From: Ascaphus truei
Taxonomy: Eukaryota > Chordata > Amphibia > Anura > Ascaphidae
Reading direction: 5' to 3'
Assembly (NCBI GenBank): GCA_036426205.1
Contig: CM071568.1
Coordinates: 114,876,504-114,940,503 of the forward strand
Length of the DNA stretch: 64,000 nucleotides
The notes beneath the pieces were generated by a model that saw nothing but the letters and a program-made list of their open reading frames with translations, was not told where the DNA came from and searched no databases. Below, in pieces: positions 47,996 to 57,809 of this stretch. The stretch's first letter is position 1; each line of letters opens with the position of its first letter. The translations under genes were made by a program, and so were the position numbers.

Positions 47996-48737
47996 ACACC
48001 CCAGCGCATGTTTGCTGGTATACGGGTTGCTTGACAAATCACAGCCCTCAGCATATTGATGGACATGCCCCCTGACCAGTGGGACCAGAAAAGAGGGTCA
48101 GTCGGCCTATGAAGAGCAAGGTGTGCGGATGTGACTAGGGAGAGATAGTTTTACTAGGAGATCGAGGCAATAACTAAGCCTAACCGCAAGCACAGCCTTG
48201 CTTGCTACCCACCCATGTGGGGGAGGGATAGGTTTGCTTGTTGTAATGAGCAGTTTCCTGATTGTTCTCCATGGATTGGACTGCCCTGAGCCCATAAAGG
48301 GAAGGAGAAGCATGAGTAACCCAAGAAAAGAGAGCGACCTGCACAAGTACAATTGGGGATCCCAGCATATAAACCGCTGCTCCCCCCCCCCCCCCCCCAT
48401 TTTCCACAACACAGGCCTGCAGCATTGCTTACCACAAATTGATGCTACCTGGTAACTGGGGCCCAAGGAATGTCACAGGGACACTACCTGGACAATTGCC
48501 CAAGCGCTGGGAAGGGGGAAGTGTTGCTGGATAAATGGTGTGTTTGTAAACTGTTTTACAGTAAGAGGGCGGTGGCCTCTCACCCCGTTAGACCAAGGGG
48601 GTAGCCTGGTTCTCTTTTCCATTTCATATATGAAAGAAAGGTTAACCACGACCGCATGTGTCTGGTGATTTGTCTGCTTTTACTGCACTGCTACAACGAG
48701 AGTCTGGGGGAGGCGGACTCAGGCCTGCGCCTTCGAC
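47996..48737 (-). repeat. Possible LTR of a degraded gypsy element
   Basis: The interval starts TGTAACACC and ends CCTTCGACA, so it has TG...CA ends in either orientation, and it lies where the 3' LTR of the gypsy pol fragment at 48793-49345 would be. A C-homopolymer (48382-48398) is inside. No second copy is present in the window, so the call rests on position and ends only. Confidence 0.35.
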
Positions 48738-48792
48738 ATACATATATCTATCAGATAGAGGGAATAAAAGAGGGGTTATATATATATTTATT

Positions 48793-49345
48793 TTAATTTA
48801 AAAAAAAAAAAAAATTCCGAACTGTAGTGAATAAGTTTGAATCATTCGTTTGCGCATCTAAATGTTTGACCAGTTTATAAAAACGAATCCGGGAACGAGC
48901 TTTTTTTTGGATTTTGGCTCGTATTTCGCTTCGATTTTGTGAGACGACTAAGAAGAGATTCTTCCCTTGTTCGACACTCGCCAGTTTTTGTACAGTGTCT
49001 GCCTGTGGCCCCAATTCTAACGCCTTATCTCCTACTGAAATAAACACGTTTTCTTGAGCCTTCCAGGGCTGCAAAACATTTAGCTTTTTTCCTGGCGCAA
49101 TATTTCATATTCTGCTGGCCCTACTTTCTGGGTTATTTCAAAGAGGTCTTGCCATTTTCCTAATAATTTCGACTCTGTAGTAGGAAGAAAGAGCAGTACC
49201 TACTGTAGTAGGAAGAAAGAGCAGTACCCTATCTCCTGGCTGAAATTTTATTACCAGGGCTCCTTTATTATAATGCAGCTTCTGTGCCTTTTGTGCTTCC
49301 TGTAGGTTTTCTTGTGCAAACGCCCATAGACTATTGAACCTTTCT
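48793..49345 (-). pseudogene. Gypsy-type integrase C-terminal fragment
   Basis: The minus-strand frame at 49338-49230 reads FAQENLQEAQKAQKLHYNK, then VIKFQPGDRVLLFLPTT, and lower down KWQDLFEITQKVGP. These are the conserved C-terminal elements of Ty3/gypsy integrases. A 27-base tandem duplication (around 49170-49228, GTAGGAAGAAAGAGCAGTAC twice) breaks the frame, and further stops follow. The fragment ends abruptly at 49345, where the ribozyme-bearing repeat begins. It is a different lineage from the chromovirus at 50948. Confidence 0.75.
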
Positions 49346-50225
49346 ATGCTGAACCTACCCCTGAGGAAGGAAGCAGCGCTTCTGAAACGCGTAGGGTGGT
49401 CACGCTGATTATACTGCTGAATGCTTGATTTATTCCCCCTCCCCCCTCCACAGATTGCTGTGTAGAATCTGCCAACACGGACTGAGAAATAACTGTCAAG
49501 TTCCAGGCGAATCTGCTGCCGTTGTTCGCGGGCAAGCTGCACACTTTAACCAGTGTATTGAGACAGGCGATCCGCCCACACACCAGCCGGTGTGTGCAAC
49601 TCTTCACAAACGGAGGATCAACGTGTCCAGCTGCAGTTAGCCACTGAGGAGAGGGGATACTCTCAAATATATCCACTACCTGCCCTTATCATACATCTGG
49701 TGAGTGGGCATTTCGACCATTGCAGCAGAATATCAGTCTGACCTATCACATTTGTTTTATATACCATCTTTATTATTATTTTTTATATGTCCAATATATG
49801 TTGTGTTTTTTATTAAATGCTCATTTTACTTAATTTTCACCTGTATATCACTTCAGCTGTTTGTCCTATGTGTTATATGTTTTGTTTGTCACTTTATGAT
49901 ACAGTATTATGCTATGCACTGTTCTTATTCTTTTAAAGCACCCAGCACTTCACCTGGAGACACTTCGAGATCTGCACATCTAACAGGCTCGGCTGTTTAT
50001 AACCTTTTACTTAATAATCTATGTTAGGCACCGTAGATACATATTCCTTTCCATCTAGTCTTTTTCTGACCAGCGGGTCAGAATTGTGTCAGTGGCAGCC
50101 ACTTATAAAAATTATATTATATATTTATATATAAGGTCTTGTTTTTGTTAATCATATGTGTTTATATTCATTTATACTGTAATACCTTATTCAGTCTACT
50201 TAGCGCTACCTATCTTATTTTTTGT
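49345..50225 (+). mobile_element. Ribozyme-bearing repeat, single-arm relative of the palindrome
   Basis: Collinear with the right arm of the 23734-25334 palindrome: hammerhead-like start, GGATACTCTCAAATATATCC, CTGGTGAGTGGGCA, then T-rich segments and CACCTGGAGACACTTCGAGA. It ends with TTAGCGCTACCTATC, which matches in inverse GGTAGCGCTAA at about 23626. Probably a terminal repeat of a Penelope-like or similar retroelement. No coding sequence remains. Confidence 0.65.
49353..49400 (+). ncRNA. Hammerhead ribozyme-like motif with all three helices
   Basis: Helix I: CTACCC (49355-49360) pairs GGGTGG (49394-49399) with one G-T wobble. Core 1 is CTGAGGA (49361-49367; the canonical core has T at the fifth position). 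Helix II: AG(G)AAGC pairs GCTTCT around an AGC loop. Core 2 GAAA is at 49384-49387, then minimal helix III CGCG and the cleavage-type GTA. The structure is well preserved, but the core substitution should impair cleavage. Confidence 0.6.
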
Positions 50226-50617
50226 AGATACACTATACACACAGTTCACACGATTTACACATGATACACCCCCTCCCCCATCCGTCCTTTTGTAGTGCAG
50301 CCAGCTGTCTCTGAAAAGGAAAGAAAAAATTAGTGCAGTTAAGTGCATATAATTGCATTGTGTACAGTATAACTACTCCATATTGGACTATTGTATCAGT
50401 TACTACTGTCAAACTACTGTATACTGGAACTACTGTACTGTAAAATACTTTGTAACAAGATTGGTAGTGCAGCTCTCTCTGAAAATTAAAAATTAGTGCA
50501 GTAAAGTGCATGCTGTATACGGTAAAACAATCTGTGCCATACTTAAATGTATCATACTATACTTGGTGTGCCTGTACTTACCATACTACACTACAGTACA
50601 GTACTGTACCATACTAC

Positions 50618-50830
50618 CTTCCTGATGCTTGCCCATTACGCTCTATCACAATGGGCAACACAGTCGAAATATGGTCGATATATTTATTACATCGTTCCAC
50701 GGTGAGCACATCGTTCCAAAAACTCATTATGCCATTCGCCAACTCATCCTTTTTTGAGGGTTTCACCACTTTTCGGATATGGTCCTTCAGCTGATGCCAG
50801 ACCATTTCGATAGGATTCAAGTCTGGCGAT
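50618..50830 (-). CDS. Transposase exon with catalytic Glu and C-terminus
   Basis: Acceptor CCAATGACAG. It reads SPDLNPIEMVWHQLKDHIR with the third catalytic residue, then a C-terminal helix region. The end is either the stop at 50614-50616 or a further splice at AAG|GTAGTA to an acceptor CCTTTTCAG at 50311-50320, giving about 26 more residues to a stop at 50233. Confidence 0.7.
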
Positions 50831-50918
50831 CTGTCATTGGAGGGGGAAAAAAGGAGAATTAGTTAAAGAGATACACAGTAAACAGTGGGAAAAAATGAGA
50901 CACGGTAACCGTTCTTAC

Positions 50919-50947
50919 TCCGCTGGTGTCTTCACCCAGTTGATACA
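50919..50947 (-). CDS. Transposase exon, part beyond the chromovirus
   Basis: Joins the previous piece in frame (after one copy of the 5-bp duplication is discounted) as INWVKTPAE, then a donor GGA|GTAAGA. Confidence 0.75.
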
Positions 50948-51591
50948 TGTCACGCTGTGCAGCCCGCAGACCAGGCCAGTCCCCTGTACTGAGGTGGGAT
51001 GTTGAATATACACACCGACAGCAGAGGGAGCGGGTCTGGGATGTGGTTGCATCGTGGCCAGGCCTGGGTTAAGATTTAGAATAGTCGTTGTACTTGCCGA
51101 ATTCAGGAGTATAGAGTTTCCGTAGTTAAATCCGTTTCCGTGTCCAAGGGTCTGAGAGGTAAGATTCGTGATGGGTAAGCCGAAGTCGGGAGCCAGAGGG
51201 GTAAGTCAGACAAGCCGGTTCAAATCTGCAGGTGTAAAGACAAACAGGAGCACGACACAGTTTCCAGGCTACACAGGAAGCGAGGAGCTATGCAGAGCAA
51301 GGAAGTGACGTCCGAGCAGGATATTTAAAGCGACAGTGACCAATCCGGACGAGGGGCATGGCGGAGGCGTGTCGAGGAGCTGCTCGTGAGTGGCTGAGAG
51401 ACCAGGAAATAGTAGAGCCCACTGAGAGTCTGTAACACCAGTGCCAGAATCCAAGATGGCGACAGCAGAGTTTAAGGTATGCACTGGGCGAGGCATGGGG
51501 TAGCGACGGGGGGCAGGGGCAGCAGCCATTGCAGTACTGGTAGTGGTAAGAGGGGTCACGCTGCAAGGGACGTGGCCCCCGATTCCTTACA
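50948..51591 (-). repeat. Chromovirus 3' LTR
   Basis: 644 bp with TG...CA ends. The purine tract GAAGGGGCGGGGGTAC directly adjoins it (minus strand) and would prime plus-strand synthesis. Confidence 0.93.
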
Positions 51592-51639
51592 GTACCCCCG
51601 CCCCTTCAGGATCGACCTCAGGACGATCCATCCAAGCTT

Positions 51640-51790
51640 CTGTGGAAATTTCTTGTGGAAGCGGTCCAAGAGAACTGGAGCATGATGTCCTCCTTGGGTA
51701 CCCAAGAGCATTCCTCTGGGCCATAACCCTTCCAGTGAACAAGGAATTGCATCTTCCCTCTGCATACATGAGAATCCATGATTGTCTGGT
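51640..51790 (-). pseudogene. Chromodomain at the pol C-terminus
   Basis: The minus-strand frame reads [18 protein letters not shown] followed by KEDI, the core of a chromodomain with its aromatic cage residues. It classifies the element as a chromovirus. In active relatives this module targets integration to modified histones. Confidence 0.85.
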
Positions 51791-52061
51791 TTCGAATTCA
51801 GGTTGTCCTTGGACTGTGACTGGTTGGGTCTATGGGTCTTAGCAGGGAACCGTTTACTCTGGACAATGGCTTGAGCAAGGAAACGTGGAATACGTTTGGA
51901 ATCCTCATGGAAGACGGAAGTTGCAGACGAAAGCCACAGGATTGATTTTTTCCTGGATCGAAAAAGGCCCTAAGAATCGAGGTGCTATTTCGGGGTCGGA
52001 GACTTCAACTTGATATTCTTAGACAAAACACAACGCGGTCCCCTGGCTTGTAATTATGGCC

Positions 52062-52440
52062 TGTTTTATTTATTTATTTATAAAATATTTACCAGGAAGT
52101 ATACTATGGAGAGTTACCTCTCGTTTTCAAGTATGTCCTGGGCACAGAGTAAAACAAAATAATACATGGTTACAAATACAGTTACTAAATGAACAAGGTA
52201 TACATTTTATACAAGACATTGCAGACATAATAGCAAACAATTAAGAATATATATATGAGCGTATGAAACAGTTACAGACCAGATTAAGTGGAGACAGCCT
52301 TAGATTTGAAAGAACTTAAGCTGGTGGTGGATATGAGAGTCCTGGTAGGTTGTTTTCCGTTTTGGGGTGCACGAACGGAAAGGAGGAACGTCCGGATACT
52401 TTGTTGAGTCTTGGGACCATGAATAGTCTTTGGAGTCTGA
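52062..52440 (-). mobile_element. L2-like LINE 3' end inserted in the chromovirus
   Basis: The minus strand ends with AGTATGTCCTGGG-type sequence, AGAGGTAACTCTCCATAGTA, TTCCTGGTAAATATTTTATA and (AATA)n. This is the tail of an L2-like element, with part of its ORF upstream (TTYQDSHIHHQLKFF). It interrupts the region between integrase and chromodomain and so postdates the chromovirus. Confidence 0.75.
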
Positions 52441-52442
52441 TC

Positions 52443-53453
52443 TCAGTGTAGGTACTGCTTGTGTGTAGGGGTGAGGAGCTTGTTCAGGTAGCTGGGTAGC
52501 TGCCCAGAAAGTATTTGAGGGTGAGACAGAAAGGTGAACTGCTGAGACTTGAATTTGTGAGCGGTGCTAAGAAGCACGGACTGAATCTGTATCCATGACT
52601 TCTGAAGAGTAGTTACCCGTTCATCAGCCCCGGCACTCCTATCTGAATGTTTGAGATTGGCAGTCGACTGGGTGAAAAACCATAATTCACAGAAGAATGG
52701 GGTTTCATGCGTGGATTCATTACGAAGCGAATTGGTTGCAAATTCTGCCCAATGTAGCAGGTCAACCCAATTAATCCTGGAATCGGAAATAAAACACCGC
52801 AGGTATTGTTCCACCGCGTTTGATTTATTGTCTTTCGTTTTGCCCATTAGTCTGGGTGTGATGCCTGACGAGAAGGATAGCGCCATGCCAAGCCTCTTGG
52901 AGAAAGCCCGCCAAAATTTCGATATAAATTGCGTGCCTCGGGACTATGGATGTAGGTATCCCCATGGATGCGAACACCTCCTTGGTGAAGATTCAGCTTG
53001 GGTGGGCGAGGAGGGAAGTCCTTTGAGTGGAACAAAGTGGGCCTGTTTTGAAAAACGGTCAACGATGACCAAAATGGTATTCATCCCTTTGGAAGGGAGT
53101 AGATCCACAATGAAATCCATTGAAATGTGTGACCATGGATATTCATGTACTGGCAAGGGCATGAGCAAGCCTGAGGGTCTTTGATGAAGAGTCTTGTTTT
53201 GTGCGCATACGGGACAGCCATATGTAATTCATGAACCTTCTTTGCCATATTAGGCCACCAAAAAGTACGCTTGATAAGATCCAAAGTTCTTTTGAAGCCG
53301 GGATGGCCGGCTGAACGGACAGAGTGACCCATTCTATATCTTTTGATGAAACCTGGGTGCGGCATAAGAGTTCCTTTCGGTACCTCTCAGACCACTCGGA
53401 ATTTGTGTTTGAGCTTCACGATCTTTTCGAGAAGTCAAATGAGTTGGCGGAAA
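52443..53453 (-). pseudogene. Chromovirus integrase, frameshifted
   Basis: Pieces in different frames: HPGFKRTLDLIKRTFWWPNM (zinc-binding region, about 53300), [14 protein letters not shown] with the first catalytic Asp (about 53120), and SNAVEQYLRCF followed by WVDLLHWAEFATN (about 52810-52740), after the usual position of the catalytic Glu. At least two frame changes separate them, so integrase is not made. Confidence 0.85.
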
Positions 53454-56135
53454 TTATAAACTTAGAGGTACGATGTTTTCAGGGGTTTCTTCGGATCTTT
53501 CCTCCGGAGAAAATTGTCGGGACAAGGCATCAGCTTTTGTGTTCTTAGAACCAGGAATATAAGACAGAGTATAGTTAAATCTTGAGAAAAATAGTGCCCA
53601 GCGAGCTTGACGAGACCCCAGACGACGTGCATTTTCAATATACAGAAGATTTTTATGGTCGGTCAATATAGAAATAGGTTCGCGGGAACCTTCCAGGAGA
53701 TGTCTCCATTCCTGTAAGGCCATCTTGATAGCCAAGAACTCTCTATTGCCAACATCATAGTTCTTTTCAGCGGGCGAAAACTTCTTTGAAAAAAAAACGC
53801 ATGGATGAAGCTTATCTTGAGGGAAGAATCTCTGGGACAGGATGGCGCCTGCACCACAATCAGACGCATCAACTTCTAAAGTAAAAGGAAGACTAATATC
53901 GGGATGTCGCAGGATGGTTGCCGAGACGAAAGCTTGTTTCAGGGTTTCGAAGGACGAGACGGCCTGCGTAGGCCATACAGACGGGCCAGCTCCCTTCTTG
54001 GTAAGGGCCGTAATGGGAGCCACAGTGGTGGAAAAATTTCGGATGAATTTCCTATAGTAATTGGAGAAGCCCAAAAAACGCTGGATGGCTTTGAGAGAGT
54101 TGGGCTGAGGCCAATCCAAAACAGCCTTAAGTTTTTCAGGGTCCTTTGAAAATCCTTTATCTGAAATTATATAGCCTAAGAAGGCAGTAGAGGTTTGATG
54201 AAAAAGACATTTCTCGAGCTTAGCGTAGAGATTATTGACACGAAGGCGAGTGAGAAAGCGCCTGGTATGCTGGACATGATCTTGAAGATTTTTAGAAAAA
54301 ATTAGGATATCGTCCAGATAGACGATTACGAAAGAGTTGAGAACATCACGGAAGACATCATTCATGAAATCCTGAAAAACAGCAGGAGCATTGCATAAGC
54401 CGAAGGGCATTACAAGATACTCGTAGTGGCCGCTTCTGGTATTGAAGGCAGTCTTCCATTCATCGCCTTCTCGGATGCGAACAAGATTGTAAGCTCCTCG
54501 GAGGTCTAGCTTGGAAATTTTTTTTGCCCCTTGAAGCCTATCAAAAAGTTCGGAGATCAGCGGAAGGGGGTATCGATTCTTGACTGTGATGAGATTGAGC
54601 CCTCGGTAATCAATGCATGTTCTCAGGGATCCATCTTTCTTTTTGACAAAAAAGAAACCGGCACCAGCGGGGGACGAAGAATTACGAATGAATCCTTTTT
54701 CAAGGTTTTCTTTGATGTATGCTGCCATGGCTTCAGTTTCAGGGAGAGACAAGGGGTAGGACTTACATTTCGGAAGAACAGCGCCGGGATCCAGATTAAT
54801 GGGGCAATCATAAGGTCTGTGAGGAGGTAGAACCTCCGATTGTGTCTTGCTAAACACGTCGATGAAATCCGCATATGCTTCAGGAAGAGCGGAAACATTA
54901 GCCGGGGGCGTTTCCACTCCCGCGAGGACTGTGGTAGGAGAAATGACCGGCAATGGTGAGGCGTCTGACTCTGGCTCCCACTGAATTGTCTTGCCATCCC
55001 TCCAATCAATGCGTGGGTTGTGCTGCTGTAGCCAGGGTAATCCTAGGATAACTGGAACAGCAGGAGAGTGCATCACGTCAAAGGATATGATTTCGGTATG
55101 AGTACCGGCAGAAAGGGTGAGAGGAAGAGTCTCTAACGTGATGAAGGCAGGTTGCAAAGGACGACCATCAATAGCCTCGAGGCCAATCGGCGATTTCTTA
55201 GCGATGAGCGGAATCTTGTTAAGAGTAGCAAAATCTTGATCCACAAAGTTACCACCGGATCCTGAATCAAGAAAAGCGGCTGTGGTTACGCGAAAATTCG
55301 GACCTTCAAGCGAGACTGGAAGCATAATTCTCTTAGGGAGTTCCTCTTCAGAGATAGGGTCAGAAGATATTGACCCCAAAATGAGTCCCTCTGGCCCCAT
55401 TGGTCGTGTTTGTTCTTTGGGCCTTAAAGGACAAAAATGTACCGTATGTTCAGGAGATCCACAGTAGTAGCAAAGGCCCTCATTCCGGCGACGAGCCCTT
55501 TCGGCAGTCCGGTCAGGGGTTCTATCGGCAGTCCTGTTGGTATTACGGAACTCTTGACTGGCAATCTGCATGGGTTCCACAGTGTCTAGAACAGGACGAA
55601 TAGCTGGGAAGGATCTGGGAAGAATAGGGTCAGAAGAGAAAATTCTGGGGTGCTGGCGTTCATGACGGCGCTGTTGAAGGCGCTGATCCACTCGTATGCA
55701 TAGTGCGATCAATTCCTTCAATCCCTGGGACCTGGGCTGAACTGCAAGTTCATCCTTTACAGAGTCGGACAAACCTTGCCAAAACACAGCAATAAGGGCT
55801 TCTTGGTTCCAATGCGTCTCCGCCGCGACAGTCCGGAATTCCAATGCATATTTGGCTACGAACCTACGACCTTGAGACAATTGAACAAGAGAAGCAGCGG
55901 CAGTATCTCTGCGGGTGGGAATATCAAATACCTGCTGGAATTCTTGGCGGAAGAGCTGGTAATCCTGGGTGGTTTCCGCACGCAACTCCCAGATGGGAGA
56001 GGCCCACGCCAAGGCGTCCCCTGTTAAAAGAGAGTAAACATAGGCTACCTTGGTGCGTCCGGTGGGGAACAGGCTGGGAGAAATCTCAAATTGTATTTCA
56101 CATTGGTTCAAAAACACACGACAGGCTTTAGGCAT
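53454..56135 (-). CDS. Chromovirus gag-pol: gag, protease, RT, RNase H (893 aa)
   Basis: Long open frame. The gag-type helical domain occupies about residues 1-170. A CCHC knuckle CYYCGSPEHTVHFC is near 222-235. The aspartic protease has its active site in FLDSGSGGNF near 288-297. Reverse transcriptase covers about 460-640, with YLDD near 606-609 preceded by MPFGLCNAP. RNase H starts near 752 (EVDASDCGAGAIL) and includes LTDHKNL. The frame extends upstream to an ATG at 56319-56321 directly inside the LTR, interrupted by one TAG at 56193-56195, so the 893-codon ORF is an N-terminally shortened version. The arrangement with gag and pol in one frame fits sushi-like vertebrate chromoviruses. Confidence 0.93.
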   Translation of the reverse strand: MPKACRVFLNQCEIQFEISPSLFPTGRTKVAYVYSLLTGDALAWASPIWELRAETTQDYQLFRQEFQQVFDIPTRRDTAAASLVQLSQGRRFVAKYALEFRTVAAETHWNQEALIAVFWQGLSDSVKDELAVQPRSQGLKELIALCIRVDQRLQQRRHERQHPRIFSSDPILPRSFPAIRPVLDTVEPMQIASQEFRNTNRTADRTPDRTAERARRRNEGLCYYCGSPEHTVHFCPLRPKEQTRPMGPEGLILGSISSDPISEEELPKRIMLPVSLEGPNFRVTTAAFLDSGSGGNFVDQDFATLNKIPLIAKKSPIGLEAIDGRPLQPAFITLETLPLTLSAGTHTEIISFDVMHSPAVPVILGLPWLQQHNPRIDWRDGKTIQWEPESDASPLPVISPTTVLAGVETPPANVSALPEAYADFIDVFSKTQSEVLPPHRPYDCPINLDPGAVLPKCKSYPLSLPETEAMAAYIKENLEKGFIRNSSSPAGAGFFFVKKKDGSLRTCIDYRGLNLITVKNRYPLPLISELFDRLQGAKKISKLDLRGAYNLVRIREGDEWKTAFNTRSGHYEYLVMPFGLCNAPAVFQDFMNDVFRDVLNSFVIVYLDDILIFSKNLQDHVQHTRRFLTRLRVNNLYAKLEKCLFHQTSTAFLGYIISDKGFSKDPEKLKAVLDWPQPNSLKAIQRFLGFSNYYRKFIRNFSTTVAPITALTKKGAGPSVWPTQAVSSFETLKQAFVSATILRHPDISLPFTLEVDASDCGAGAILSQRFFPQDKLHPCVFFSKKFSPAEKNYDVGNREFLAIKMALQEWRHLLEGSREPISILTDHKNLLYIENARRLGSRQARWALFFSRFNYTLSYIPGSKNTKADALSRQFSPEERSEETPENIVPLSL

Positions 56136-56323
56136 AGGAATCCTGAGTTCTGATGGCCGGTCGCCACCCTGCGCGGCTGGGGCCGGAATAGGCTATAATG
56201 AAAGCTGGGAAAGCTGTTGTACCAGGCTTGTGATCTGAGTTCCCAAAGTACCAATGCAAATCGCAAGTTCCCTGATTAGTTGGCCCACCTCAGTCAGGTC
56301 TGTTTCTTTTGGGCTCTGCATAA

Positions 56324-56971
56324 TGTCACGCTGTGCAGCCCGCAGACCAGGCCAGTCACCTGTACTGAGGTGGGATGTTGAATATACACACCGACAGCAG
56401 AGGGAGCGGGTCCAGGATGTGGTTGTATCGTGGCTAGGCCTGGGTTAAGATTTAGAATAGTCGTTGTACTTGCCGAATTCAGGAGTATAAAGAGTTTCCG
56501 TAGTTAAATCCGTTTCCGTGTCCAAGGGTCTGAGAGGTAAGATTCGTGATGGGTAAGCCGAAGTCGGGAGCCAGAGGGGTAAGTCAGACAAGCTGGTTCA
56601 AATCTGTATAAGTAAAGACAACCAGGAGCACGACACAGTTTCCAGGCTACACAGGAAGCGAGGAGTTATGCAGAGCAAGGAAGTGAAGTCCGAGCAGGAT
56701 ATTTAAAGCGACAGTGACCAATCCGGACGAGGGGCATGGCGGAGGCGTGTCGAGGAGCTGCTCGTGAGTGGCTGAGAGACCAGAAAATAGTAGAGCCCAG
56801 CTGAGAGTCTGTAACACCAGTGCCAGAATCCAAGATGGCGACGGCAGAGTTCAAGGTATGCACTGGGCGGCGGCAAGGGTAGCAACGGGGGCAGGGGCAG
56901 CAGCCGCTGCAGTACTGGTAGTGGGTAAGGAGGGGTCACGCTGCAAGGGACGTGGCCCCCGATTCCTTACA
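56324..56971 (-). repeat. Chromovirus 5' LTR
   Basis: 648 bp, collinear with the 3' LTR, with scattered substitutions and small indels. Ends GCGTGACA followed by TTATGCAGAGCCC. Confidence 0.93.
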
Positions 56972-57119
56972 ATACCGCAGGCAAGAATATGCACTGTTGA
57001 CGCGGTGTGCTTTGGATCGTTGTCCTGGTAGAAACGGTGACCATCTGGGAATTCACGTGTGATGTATTCCACAATCTCAGGCACTATTTGCTCTTGGAAA
57101 AAAGCTTTATTCATGATTT
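56972..57119 (-). CDS. Transposase exon with second catalytic Asp
   Basis: Acceptor CTTGTTACAG after a 102-bp intron. It reads EIMNKAFFQEQIVPEIVEYI and FYQDNDPKHTA with the second catalytic Asp. The exon is interrupted after GGTAT by the chromovirus LTR. Confidence 0.75.
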
Positions 57120-57221
57120 CTGTAACAAGAAAAGAAAAGTGCTCAAAATAATGCACACTACAGTAGTACAGTACAGTGGTTAAGGCTACAGCATGTGACT
57201 TTATGCATTATTATACTGTAC

Positions 57222-57354
57222 CATCAAAGATGACGATGCATCCTGGTCCACGCCTAGGGATGGCACCCAACACATGCATCTTCACTGGGTGTTTTGGACG
57301 CGGCTTCATAGATTTGTGTCCTTTTTTGTGGAATGCGAAGGTGGCAAATCTCTC
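57222..57354 (-). CDS. Transposase segment between catalytic residues 1 and 2
   Basis: Begins ERFATFAFHKKGHK, directly continuing VWL of the previous segment if the MITE is removed, and ends CIVIFD before the donor G|GTACAG. HPVKMHVLGAI is a typical Tc1/mariner block. Confidence 0.7.
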
Positions 57355-57360
57355 CAGAGA

Positions 57361-57777
57361 TAGGCTGGGGCCATAGAGGGGTGAGCAGTTCCGAGCCGCG
57401 CTGACGCTGAGGCTCGCCTGCTGAAATCTGCGGGATTCCATGGACTTGCAGGCGAGCCAGCATGCGCGAAGGGAGCCGGGGGGGATGTGGTTGGAGGCGG
57501 GGCAGTGACGTCGCTGGGCCAATCGCCCGCGACGCACTGACGTCAACGTCACGGTGCAGACGTCACGGCGCCGTGACGTTGACGCTGCTTCAGGCTGATT
57601 GGATGTTTTCAGCCGACAGCACGCTGAAAAACAGCTTGGCTGTCGGCTGAAAATTCCGAAGCCTCAGCACGCCTGCGGACGCTCGCGTGAGCCCCCTCTC
57701 AAGGCATCCTCATTGAGGATGCAGGGGCTCAGCGCTGAGCGTCCGCACGGCTCAGCACGGCCTGTCCTTCTATGACT
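57361..57777. mobile_element. MITE inserted in the transposase catalytic core
   Basis: GC- and CpG-rich segment with ends TAGGCTGGGGCCATAGAGGG and inverse TGGCTGAGTCATAGAAGGAC, followed by further inverted matches (GAGCCGCGCTGACGCTGAG against GAGCCGTGCGGACGCTCAG). Removing it joins VWL to ERFATF of the transposase. The right terminus may extend to about 57785, overlapping the exon edge. The ends resemble 28370-28795 and 35576-35925. Confidence 0.7.
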
Positions 57778-57809
57778 CAGCCATACAGTAGACTCGTCAG
57801 TAAAGATGC
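57778..57809 (-). CDS. Transposase segment with first catalytic Asp
   Basis: Reads SIFTDESTVWL; the D of FTD is the first catalytic residue. It is bounded by the LTR at 57810 on one side and by the MITE on the other. Confidence 0.7.

Larger units (their letters stand above)
50948..56971 (-). mobile_element. Ty3/gypsy chromovirus, full length, 6.0 kb
   Basis: Direct LTRs (50948-51591 and 56324-56971) differ by a few percent by eye. Both run TGTAAGGAATCG...GCGTGACA on the minus strand. The insertion has a 5-bp target duplication with one mismatch (GGTAT/TGTAT, minus strand) in the middle of a transposase exon. Internal order: gag, zinc knuckle, protease, reverse transcriptase, RNase H, integrase, chromodomain. 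Integrase is frameshifted, a LINE tail has inserted at 52062-52440, and a nonsense codon lies near the start of gag, so it is defective. No tRNA-complementary site follows the 5' LTR; gag starts almost at the LTR edge. Confidence 0.93.

Noticed and set aside
50086..50107. CAGTGGCAGCCACTTATAAAA, considered as the left TIR of the transposase element
   Set aside because: It lies inside the ribozyme-bearing repeat, which has a matching segment at the same relative position in the palindrome, so the resemblance to the CAGNGGCGGCC ends is probably coincidental.
51220..51236. GGTTCAAATC, considered as a tRNA B-box
   Set aside because: No A-box or cloverleaf around it; it is part of the chromovirus LTR.
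53842..56238. Plus-strand ORFs of 60-99 codons within the chromovirus
   Set aside because: Antisense shadows of the gag-pol frame.
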